DNA of 64,000 nt from Aurelia coerulea (lineage: Eukaryota > Cnidaria > Scyphozoa > Semaeostomeae > Ulmaridae), in the NCBI GenBank assembly GCA_039566865.1, contig CM076944.1, positions 6,718,501-6,782,500 of the forward strand, in the 5' to 3' direction. Every line of letters starts with the position of its first letter. Position 1 is the stretch's first letter. Below are positions 46,585 through 58,700 of the stretch, piece by piece. The translations under genes were made by a program, and so were the position numbers. Under the pieces are notes generated by a model. The model ran no database searches. It had not been told where the DNA came from and saw only the letters and a program-made list of their open reading frames with translations.

Positions 46585-47610
46585 GTGCCCCCTGTATAGT
46601 GCTTCTAACGCTATGGGACTGCGGGAGGAGAAAACAACTACCTAGGAATTAGTAGGAATCTCGTAAAATTTTCCTTCTGCTTTGCCAAGATATCCCTGAA
46701 TCCTCTAGATATCGATTTGCTCTCTTAGAAATCTCATTTTCTTTTGCAGTGATACACCCGTCGAGTTTGAGCTCTCAAGTTTGTTAGTATCTTAACAGAC
46801 CTCACAGCAAAGGGTTCTTTGAATGCCCGTTTGATTGCAGCTAAACCGTACAAAGTCGCCTAAATTGTTCAGTTACGCTGGGATGGCATCATCGACGCTG
46901 GAGTCGGGGGCAAAGGGGGTACAACTGCCCTCCAAGTTTTCAAAAGTGCTCTATTTTAACCTCAAAATGGCCTTCATTCCACCTTTTTTGGTGATGATTC
47001 AACAGAGTATAAGTGAGGTCTATGGGATGGTGGGCATACTTCGTGTGTCGTGTCTACTATGTCGTCTGACCATGGCCTTCTTTGTCATGTCTCGAGGGTT
47101 GTATAGGGCAGTGATGGAGTCGTTACGGAGCCTTGGAACAATTCGCGGCGACAATTGTCTACATTCAGTCTTATCGACATTCAAAGTGTCCCTCCAGTTC
47201 TAGATAGCGCCCCCCGCCCTCTGAGATGTGCCCCTCTAAATAAGATCTGCTTTATGCGTCCTTGGATGGCACAACGAAAGTAGAAATGACACGACTGTGA
47301 TGATGAAATTGTACAGCATATTGATCGACACGGTCTGAGCTCTCGCTAGCTGGTGGTATTCTAGTTGACTGACCTCATTGAAAAGGGTCCTCTTGAACAC
47401 CCATGGCGCTTTCTTCCGCTGCGGCCGCGGTTTATTCCATGCGTCAGGGGTTCCCTCTGCATAGTACCCGCCGTCTTCCGAGGGGCAGTTTGTGCGCTGC
47501 TCCGGGCTTGCGTGGGAGGGTTTGATTGCCTTTATCTTGTAAATATTCATTAGCTCTTAACCAGGCTTTAATTAGCTCCAACTTAGAGATAGCCTACGTA
47601 AAAAAACAAC
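46585..47610. other. No gene recognised
   Basis: A 122-codon + frame (46835-47203) has no recognisable domain, and the region contains 'ttggagggcagttgtacccc'-type repeat phrases on the minus strand. It is GC-richer than its surroundings, but nothing further is supported. Confidence 0.35.
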
Positions 47611-47768
<158 letters not shown>

Positions 47769-48664
47769 CTAAAACTCTTGTATAACACTTTCCAATGATC
47801 ATGAATGTCATGAGGTTTTGTGGGGTCGGAAACAACGAATATGGGATCCTATCATTGCTGTTTCTCAAATTTGGCCCGGTATCAATGGATATCTATGAGT
47901 CCTATTTGAGTAATTTCAGTTTGGTTGCGGTAAGGAGTTGATGGTAGCGATCATTAAGACTTCTAGTGATATGCCTACTGAGCAACACTGGCCATCAAAG
48001 AAAATAATCAAACAGTCTACATCCTTCTCGTTTAATTTCATCATAGAATTATTAAGAGACACAACTGCTTAGAACAACTAAACTGACTTTAAATAAATTA
48101 CAAATCTTAGCATCCTACTTAAATTTGAGAAAATGGGTGTTATCTTTTTGACATTAGGGTGTTACTTCTTTTGCAAGTCGGAAAAGCTGCTCCAGTATCT
48201 TACCGATGAAAACTTCAATTAAAACGTTCATGCCATACTCTGTAGTTGTTTCTTCTTCTCTATGTCCTTGTACCCGTGTAGGTTGGTGTTGTTGCGTCAC
48301 TCAAATTTTCAGGACACAGGGATACAAGGAAAATCGGCACATGGAAAGAGGGAAGGACAAAACTGCCGTATGAACAACAACTACAGCATTTCTTAACGCC
48401 CATGACCAAAAAAGTGATTTTTAGCTCCTCGTATAAATTTTCAACAAGAAATTGGAAGAATGTTAGAATTTCAAGTGATACAGAATCGACGGAGATGTCG
48501 TAATTGATATCTTTTTGTGGTTAAATTTCTTAAAGATTTGACAGTTCTCATCAACAAATTTCTGTTTGGATTATCAAAACAATATAACTTCCAAAATAGC
48601 TTCTTAAGGGGAAAGTAACTGTCCTTTTCTATTAGGTGTCCAGAAAAGCAATTCTATTATTCTA
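47769..48664. other. No gene recognised
   Basis: Short frames only. Nothing recognised. Confidence 0.35.
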
Positions 48665-49265
48665 CTAGGTGCGCCAAAATAAACTATGCACGTTTGGCAG
48701 GCAACGATAAATCTTACACTCGACCGATTTTGAAGATTTATGATTTAATCTTTAGCAGAAAGCCTGGATTAGATTCTAGGACTTTCTGCAAATTTTTCCT
48801 TTTACAGTTTTTAGAGCTAGAAGCGAGTTTCCTAAAATTTTCGCTTTCGAAAACATTGAAAACGACCAAAAAACGTCGATCAAATTTTTAAAGATTCAAC
48901 ATGAATGAACAAAGAAAAACGTTTTTGGCGGATTTGGGGGTCTAGTACAAACTCTCGTATAGCAGATTACAATTGGTCGATTTCTAAATCGCAAATCACC
49001 ACGAACAAGTTCTCTCTTTGTCCATTCATGTCGATTATTCAGAAAACTTGAACGATGTTTTTTATCGTTTTCAGTGTTTTCCAAAACTAACATTTTAGGA
49101 AACTCGCTTCTAGCTCTAAAAAATGAAAACAAAATAATTTGCGAAAAATCCTAGAATCTAATTCAGGCTTTCTGCTAAAGATTAAGACATAAATCCTCAA
49201 AATCGGTCCAGTGTACGATTTATTGTGGCCTGCCAAACGTGCATAGTTTATTTTGGCGCACCCGG
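48665..49265. mobile_element. CCGGGTG-clan MITE, type D (second copy)
   Basis: TA-flanked, 601 bp. Left ctaggtgcgccaaaataaac, right inverse ending gcgcacccgg. Internally very similar to 39709-40317. It lies just downstream of the STRAD stop codon (49669, minus strand), within or next to the 3' UTR. Confidence 0.87.
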
Positions 49266-49668
49266 TACATGTTCAATCTTACGTTCCAGCTTACCTTGCA
49301 TCACATTTCCTTGTGAAATACAACAAGGACGGTTCACCTTTTGAACAATGGCCCGTCTAAACAGATACTGTATCAAAGTACATACGGTACAAAACAAGTA
49401 GACTTACCACGTGAACCCCTTCGTTTCGCTTCTGTTTCTCGGGTAATAAGTCTGGCAAGGATGTATCTGGCCTAAAGTTTGCATTACAAAATCGATTTCT
49501 GCTCGATTTTTAGTATACAATTTTCCGAAAAAATCGTCACTATGCAGGCTGCCAATCAAGTTTTGTTAGATGTCATACCTCCTTGGGATCGTCCTAGTTA
49601 CATCCTTTGTATCACCTCAAATTGTTTTAGGTTACCTTCTGTATGTCTCCAACATCTGCTATGTGATT

Positions 49669-49745
49669 TTAAATGTCCCAATCATCAATGATAACCATGC
49701 TTTCAATATCAAGAGGAATTTCACTGTCTTCACTTTCAGCACCAG
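49669..49745 (-). CDS. STRAD: STRAD exon 11 (terminal)
   Basis: Residues 392-416, ending [12 protein letters not shown] and TAA. The acidic Asp-Asp-Trp end is the position of the MO25-binding motif. Acceptor TTTCGTAG|CT. Confidence 0.9.
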
Positions 49746-52700
49746 CTACGAAACAAAACAAATTGAACGGGGTGACTCAAAATATGGAGTGCGTTTGCCA
49801 ATCAATACTCGGTGACCTCAAAAATATACAAAGTTCTAAAAATTACATACAATCTGATTATGAGACTGATCTTGGCATATTCCTCCTTTTAGGCAATGTA
49901 TCTGGACAGAATACAAGATCATAGTTACCGACTGTCGATAAGTACGTAACAAAAATAGGCCTACATTTGCGAGTTTGATACAGTCATTTTGATAGTATTG
50001 ACAGATGGGCTAAGTAAAGTTCTGGTGACAATGCAGCTCAAAATTAAGGCTCCCAATGGGAAAAAATCTGGGACTAGAAAGATTAATGTTTCTTTCAGCA
50101 ATGATGTATGACATCATCGTTACTATATGGAATGGATAGGCCAATATGTGCTTCGATCTTCAATCCTCCGATTTTACGTCAATATGTGCTTCGATCTTCT
50201 ATTTTTTACAAGGCGATGGGAACGAAAGTCCATTCGCTCTGAAGGTGATATGAAAATCACTCCGACATGGTTGTGGCATGATATAAATGGTGCTATCGGA
50301 TCATGTGCAAAAGGAAACATATCATTCACTCACCAAATGTGTGTTTTTGTGTCAATTTTTCTGTGCAACGTGTTTTTCTGAAGACCTGGCCCCCTTAACT
50401 GTCTGCGCATGATGCTTCGCTGATAAAACAGTCCACTGCACAGTGCAAACGGGAGCATAGGTTCCAAGTCTTTAAAAAAGTTGCTGTTAAATTCTATGAC
50501 CAATTTCCTTTCACTGAATGGCTTCATTGAAACTTTAGCTACTTCTATACCGTTGAAATTTTCTGAAATCTTCAATATTTCCAGACTTACAGGGTTTTTC
50601 TCTTTTTTAAGAATTCAACAAAAACTTTGAAAAAAGACTTGAACATCTGGTAATTTCTAAACTTTTTTAGCATAGAAAACATGGATTAATCATCAAGAAA
50701 CTCATACTTTATAGATGTCTTTAATATGGCATCAAGTAAAAGTAGTTCATTCCTCTAGTCTACGATTTAGAAATTCGAAACAATACGCTATAACTAAAAA
50801 AAAAACGTTCGAGATTTCTGAAAAGTCCAAAGGTAGAATTATAGGTAAGTAGCAAAAGTGTCTTTCAAGTCAAGCCATTCAATTGAAAGAAATAGTTCAT
50901 AGAGTTTTACACCCACCTTTTACACCGATTTAAAGATTTTGAGCCTTTGCTGCAAACGGGGCCTGAATCTAAAGTCCGTCTCATATTAGATGTCTCCTGA
51001 GATTTGCGATAACGCAAAATTCCTTTGCAAAACACTTCTGCTGTTGTTATTCGCAGGCATTTGCAGGTGACATCTAATTTGAGACAGGCTACAGTGCCAA
51101 GCATTACGCATTACAAAACTGATAATTCAATAACTTACGTCCAGATTTTAACTTGGACAGATCAACGATTGGGGAAATTGGTCGTAGCATATCTGATATA
51201 TTTGAATGCTCTCTCCTTGATTTCTTTGCCTATAAAGGAAACATACCAGTAACATACAAAACTAAATTGCAACTGTAGCAGTGAAAAACGACATCAGGAA
51301 TTTGCTTAGTTTTGACTGAGGTTGAAATACAGTAAGGCCCCGCATTTAAGAAACCACTTTTTCACACCTTAGCCTAAAAGGTTTCTTATATCTATGATAC
51401 TTTTCATTTTTTTAGGCTGAAAGTTTCTTAAGTTTCTAATTTCTTTTCTTGAAAGTTCTGGAAAAATAGGTTACAACAGAAAATGTAAAATTTATAGATA
51501 GACTAGCTATAGTTGTATGTTATCAATGATTGTCAAGAACATCAATTAAAATTTAGGTAAAAATCTGTTAAATCCTATACATCTTTGTAGCAATTTCTTA
51601 TGAGCCCTGCGTGAAGTGGAATACTCCCCAGACCGTCAGACCTGGACTTAGTGTTGATCAAAATACAAGAAACTTCACTTTGGGTATAAGCCTCAAGGGT
51701 TTCTTAAACCTGTCAAAATTCACCAAAAACATACGATCGAATTGACAAGTATAGTATGAGACACCAACGAATACGTTTTGCATTAGCTTGGAAATAGGTG
51801 GTAATTCCTAGTGCATTCAAACGATTCTCAACAACGAAAACAAACTTATTCAATACTACAAGGCGATTGTTTGGATGCTTCTAATCCGAGTTGCATATTC
51901 CTAGGATAATATGCTCATTGCGTTGCAGCACTGCCGCTGATCAAAATTGATCCCTCTTTTTTGATGAATTTCAGCGGATTTTAGAGCTGCCTGTGTATTC
52001 ACTAAATCCTTATTTTGGCCAGTTTGTGATCTCGATAAAGATATAAAAAAATAGTAGGGATGAAGTCAGCTACCAAACAAAGTCTGAATCATTGATTTTA
52101 TTTTAAAATTTACTTGACTAAAATCGGCCACTCCGTTCTGAAATTATGAGGGACTTTGTCCAGAAATCCGCTTCAAAAGGCCTTCAAAAAAGGCCTAACT
52201 TCAAGACCAAATTTCCCAAAAGGAGTTTTCGTGAGAAGATCCCTCACAATTTCAGAACAGAGTGGCCGATTTCAGTCAGGTAAATCTTAAAATCTATTTG
52301 AACATGTCCACTATTGAATAATATACTTTCCATTATCATTGCCTTGATCTCCAGGGAGCAGTAGCCTTTCAAACGGGGATTTTTTTTCTCACCCGGTACA
52401 ATAAAACATATATTTACCTGTTTGAAAAACGAGCAACCAATAAGTGAAGTCGCAGATGGCCTGTTGACACAAAAAGAAACCAAGCAAAAATAAGTGAACA
52501 TTTTTCATTAAGGCCAGTTTCCAGTCAGTGGAATTTTCCGAGCGGACGGAAATTCTTTTGTTTACAAGGGAAAATGTCACTCTGTAATTGAATAGAAATT
52601 TAGGGTTGAATGACTTTTCATTGTGTAAAATTCCGCCCGCGAGGAGAATTCCACTGACTGGAAACTGCCCTTTAAAACCATCAAATAAATTAAAGCAATG

Positions 52701-55700
52701 CCTTAACACCGTTGAGAAACAAAAACAAACGTGTCGCTTGAAAGAAACTAAAGTGGACCGCATTCGGTTAAAAAACTGAAGATGCACATTTGCACTTCAA
52801 CTTGGGACTAAGTTCCAGTCATACGCATACATATGATATTGGTTTACTCATCTCTAAATCTACTGTTTTGAGCTGAGATATGTAGTTTTGGAATACTTTT
52901 GCAAATTATTCAAAGTTTGGTGCATTTTCTAATTTATTCATAAGCTTCTGGACCATCTATTTGAATTCAAAGCAAGATAGGCCATTCAAGTAATTGAGAA
53001 TGAAATTAGTTTAATAGTTATTGCATACCCTTTTTGCAGTTCTGCGCGTGTGGGAATTCCTGCTTTTGAGAACTACCTGGTTTTAATTCATACTCTCAAG
53101 CTGAAGAAGCTGGTCATAAAATTGCAGAACAATCTATCCAGCCATTCACTTTGTTCGCCTATGTTTGTGATCAAGCTCTTTTATCATTTCTGAGGCTCAG
53201 TTAAACAACGTTTTTTTGCCGTGTGGAATTTAATAGATGCTGCTAAAAACTTTCTAAGTGTCAATTAAATTCGACACAAAAACGATGTTTAAATCATCTG
53301 CCGTTTTGAACAGATAAAACGGCAGGAGTTCACCAGCTCGGTCGTATAAAACGGCAGAAAAACGACTTGATTTAAACATCGGTATTTCTGCCGCGTTTAA
53401 TTAATCAATTCTAGACCATGGTCCACGGTTTCTACGTGTGATCAGCCATTGCGCTTGCGTATTTTGAAAAATGGCCATTTTAACAATTTCAATTTCAATC
53501 CAACACGGCAAAAAATGATGTTTAAATCAAATTTTTAGACAAGGCAGATTCGGCCGTTTTTAATACAGTTCGATTCGACACGGCAAAACACGATGTTTGG
53601 CCTTACTCTAAATTTCAAACCAAGTCGCAAAAAGGCTTTTTGTGAAAATTTGCAATTTCTTAAAATACTATAGCTCAAAAGACAGTTTCTCAAGCAACGG
53701 TTTCGTGGTCTTTTTCCTTAGGAACAATACTACCAAATTCGCACACAAGTTGCATATCAAAAATTGAGTGTAATCGAACATTTAGTTGATATCAAATCCA
53801 TACCTTAGACACATTTTTGAAAAATCCAGAGGGCCCAAAAAATTTTGAATACATTTGATCATGAGAAATATCAGTTATCAATTTTGCGAGTTGATAAACG
53901 TCCGAAATTTATGTTGGTCAAATTTGCAGAATTCTCAAAACAATTCGGTCATAATTTGGCAATAACCCAAGCGTTCAACAGCAATAACGCATACCTTTAA
54001 AGACGTCCAACATCAAGAAAACAGCCCCTATATATGTTATTAACATTCTAAAAGCTGCCAAGATACCGGGTGTCCAAAGAAAAGTACTCCCGTTTGAAAA
54101 ATCACCAAAATTTAATTACACAGCCGATTTTCGATTTTTTTTTCAAGTAGATCAAGGACCAAATTATTTTCCAATATATAGTTATTCTTGTAATTGGTTT
54201 CAAAATTAGCGAATTTAGCTCTTTTTAGGGCTACCTGGTTTTGAATCATACTGCAAAAAAGCATTAATGATTGCTTGTGCATGTAAAGCTTCTAGTTTGG
54301 TCATAAATGACGGAAAGAAATGCGCACTATTATTGGAGACTTCAATAATGATAAAAAATCTGAAAATGTTGACTCTTATGCAAGACTGAGTATTTTGCTT
54401 CAAACTATAGCTCAAAATAAGGTTTTTCGACGTATAATTTTTCTACCTTAGCAAAAGCTGTATCATTTATTATGTTTGGGTCTTTGCAAACAGTGATAAT
54501 AAATACAAACAAATAACAGTATAAATAATCGAGCTTTAAACAGAGTTTTATTTTGTACGACGTTTCGGGCTTAAACCCATTATCATTACTTCATTTGATA
54601 ATGGTTTTAAGCTCGAAACGTCGCACAAAATAAAACTCTGTTCAAAGCTTGATTATTTATACTGTTATTTGTTTGTATTTAGTGAAATATCGTGCAACAC
54701 GCGTACAAGAAGTTTGTTTTTGCATTTGATAATAAATGCTTGATGATTTTTCAAACAGGAGTACTTTTTTATGGGACACCCGGTAGCTGTCTGTTAACAT
54801 TCTTAAGAATGCAGCATTTGTTTTCAATTTTTCAATGTTTTTGGCGAAATTTTACATACATATATTTATATATACATATCAATAATTAATCAAGGAACAA
54901 ACCTGTGATGTGGCTTTCTGTCGACACATGCCTCGACGAACTAAATGAAAAAAGATACCTTGTTCATCCTGCCAAGAGGATAGCACGTGCTAGCGCGTGC
55001 AGAAGTCATTCTGTAAGGCCCGTGAAAGGCAGAAGAGTTAGGGAAATTTGTTTGTGATTTTGGGCACGTTTTGAAAGTTTCTTGAAGAGGCTTTCTTGAG
55101 AAAATCCCTCATAATTTCAGAACGGAGTGGCCGATTTCAGTCAAGTAAATTATAAAATGGATTTGAACATGTCTTCAATTAAACCATATATTTGACGATA
55201 TCATCGTCTTGATATCCAGGGAGCCATGACCTTTCAAACAGGGATTCTTTTTATTGACTCACCCGGTAGTTAACCCTAGGCTGGGCTATCTGACACATCC
55301 TACTTTGACCAGATTTGGTCTACTAATAGCTCCATGCATTTAATTTCGTAAAATATAAAAAGTAGCTTAAAATTGCCGCACTTTTCCTTGTATGGTCAAG
55401 AATCAAGAAATATGCTATAAAATAAGATTTGGAGCATAATATTAATATAAACATGACAGTTATGATAGAATACACCAAATAACATTACTCTGCAAAAGAC
55501 ATTTGTCCCCCCGTCATTTGTCAAAATATTTCAATGAACTTTTACGAAGAGTTGCACAAATGGTTAAAAGTCAGAAAGTTTCATTGTTGTAATCTTCTCC
55601 TTTCAGAATTATCAGAACATTTCCAGTAGGGAGGAAGGGGGGAAACCAAACAGCTTCCGAGCAAAGTAACCAATAGCTATTTAGATTAATTCATATTTCA

Positions 55701-58700
55701 TCTTATCCGTAGCTAAAATGACTTCAAATCACTGCAAGATCTGTTTACTTACTTGTTGTAAAGTAGAGTCAAATCGACGTGACATGGCCTGTGGTGTTGA
55801 CATTGAACGAATTCTCAGTGGGCTTGCTTGCCTTTTTTCTCTTTCACCTACCATTAAATCGGATGTCGAATTGCAAGGATCTGTTGATTTACGCCGTGCG
55901 AGATTACACCCTACAATTTCGGGTAACCGGCCATTCAGTTTTTCCAGAAATATCTGAAATCGTAGATAGAGAAATGTAAGAGTCATCAGCAAGGAACAAA
56001 ATCAACTTACTCTTGAAACTTGAAATTCTATTTCATTGACAATGGCATGGCATTTCCAATTATCCTCGGACAACTGATTACAAAAAACGAATTTGATTCT
56101 CTAGGGAAAGCCGTTTTTAGTTAATTGTAAGCATTTAGTGAAATTAATTTGGTACGAAAGTGTAGCCTGTCGAATGTTCTTATGCAACTTTCATAACTCT
56201 ACTCTTATCATCTTTCAACAAAGTATTCAACGCAGAATGCTCGAGGGGGTATCTTGACCTATTATCTGACGGAGACGTGCCGATTGGCCGAAAGAATTGG
56301 TACCCACAACTCCGAAAAATGATCACGAATCTTAGAGCCATAATGCGAGACTTTTGACTTTTCGTCCCTTCTTCCCTGCATTCTTTAAATTGCTGACATC
56401 ACTTGGTCATAGGGACTCATACCAATACTCCTATAAAGTGGGCCCCCTTTAGGCCCGCATAGAGTGGTTCCGTATTGACCAATCAAATTGCTAGAATTCA
56501 GTTTTCAACCAATAAGGAGGCGATATATAGACAGTTGTTGTTGATGCATACAAAAGACTGTTGATACAGCCTTGAGTTCTCGTAGCTGCGATGGATCTAT
56601 TTTTTTTCTACAGAGGAAGATTACTGCTTGAAAAGCATGTATTTTGCAATTAGTAAATCAGGAAAACATCATTCTCTGTACTAAAAGTTTGACTTTCAAT
56701 GGTTAAGCTCTTTAAACCAGACTTTGCAGCGATTTTGTTGAGTGTACGAGAACTAAGGCTAGTATAGGCCATTTTGTAAAAGGGGGCCCACTTTATAAGA
56801 GTAATGGTACGAGTCCCTATTGAGCCAGTGATATCAGCAAATCAAAGAACGCAGGGAAACAAGGGACGAAAAGTCATAAGTCTACAATAATGCCGCAAAT
56901 TTTTTAATGAAATTCTGGGCCATAATTCCACAAGTTATGAAAAATTTCAAGTAATCTGTAATATCTATGCCCTTACCCAGTTCTTCTCTACAGAATGGAT
57001 CATAATTCTGCAAAAAATCTGAAAATGATACACATAACTTCGTGGCTGTTTCGAAAAGGTACCACTAAAATTGCACGTCCCCACCACCAACATACCAATA
57101 TAACCCTCCCCCCTCCAAGGAAGAATGCAACAATATTTAAATAAATCCATCTTTTAAGATTGGTCCACATTTGCGTAAAAATGCCTTAGAATTGGATAAC
57201 GCAATTCCTAAACTCCTTCTAAACGCATTTTTAGTGAGTTATTGTTTCCAAACGGAATCAAAACTTTTGGATTCTATCCAAATGCGTTAGGGCATCTTCA
57301 ATAAAATCTCAAATTGACGCAAAATAATTTCGACGCTTTTCCGGCACAATTCTATTCCCATTCTACCACATTTTTTCTCCGGTATAAACCAGGCTTTAAA
57401 GCACAAATATATATCCACACGCAAGGCAGAAATTCTTCAAGCAACTTTCTCATGGAAAGTGCGGTCATTGAAGAGATACGATTAAGGTCCTGTTTACACG
57501 GGAATGCAATCGTTCCGTTCCATTCAGAAGGGTGGACAGCTTAGGGGTTGCGTTCACACGGGAACAATTCAAATAACATCGTTCCGTTTCAAAAAGTGGA
57601 AAGATAAAGAGTGATACGAAAAGTGGAACGATACGCAATCATTCCGTTCCGTTCCCGTCTGAACAGGGGATCAAGTGTAGAACTGGTCCAAAAAACGGAA
57701 CGATCAGTCTTTTGCCATAAGAGCATGCGTGGGTATTGTTGTTGCCGGAAATAATGGGGAAAAACCGAAGAAACAATTGTAGAATGGAACGATTGCGTTC
57801 CCAATTGAAAAGAAACAAAAACAGATACGCAATCGTTCCGTTTCCGTGTGAACAGTCTACTTTTGCGTTGGAATGAAGATGGAACAGAGCGATTGCGTTC
57901 CCGTGTGAACGGGGCCTAAATCAACGAACCTGCGTTGAAGACATTCCAGAAAAAGGAATTTGTCCCGTTGAAAGTTCTACAGCCATTATTCCAACACTGT
58001 ATATATCAGATTTTTCTGTATATCCAACCAGATTCTAAAACAAACAAAGAAAAAGATTTGTTAAAGGGAATCGACATTGTTAAAAGCTTGCCCGGGCCAA
58101 GTTAAAAATATTATCTATTCCAGAAAAAGGAATTTGTCCCGTTGAAAGTTCTACAGCCATTATTCCAACACTGTATATATCACATTTTTCTGTATACCCA
58201 ACCAGATTCTAAAACAAACAAAGAAAAAAATTTGTCAAAGGGAATCGACATTGTTAAAAGCTTGCCCGGGCCAAGTTAAAAATACAATCTATTGTATCTG
58301 ACAAATTTGACACGTGCGGTATCACTGTTTAGTAAAGAAACAATGGACTTGTGGGCGTTTTCTTCAGCCTATTTATAGCGGCTACGAGATATAGCTATAT
58401 CTATTCCTTTAAATATGATTGTAACAGTTTACAGAAAGACAAACTGCTATAATGCTAAATTATAATTGATAAATGATTATAGGGAATCTAAGCATACATA
58501 AGCCCTTGATAAAAATAGCGATGCAAAGACAATGACAGTGACATGTGCCGCACCATATTTGAGTAACTGACCTTTGCAACCGGAAAAACTGATATCTGAT
58601 TGGCTAGAATTTGACCGCAAGTGGCTTGAGCCATTTATATATGCTTAGATTCCCTTTAAAGACAAATGACGGAGATATAAGGTGATTTAAATCCCTTCTA

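Noticed and set aside
46835..47203. A 122-codon + frame
   Set aside because: No recognisable domain, and the region shares repeat phrases with other non-coding parts. Not enough support to call a gene.
50330..50575. Minus-strand frame with NFFKDLEP, superficially like the STRAD HSFFKQI region
   Set aside because: The same sequence recurs in the foldback at 1050-2370, so it is repeat-derived. The true exon is at 52418-52460.
52389..52787. A 132-codon minus-strand frame
   Set aside because: It spans a foldback MITE (52511-52671) and only touches the true STRAD exon 9 at its end.
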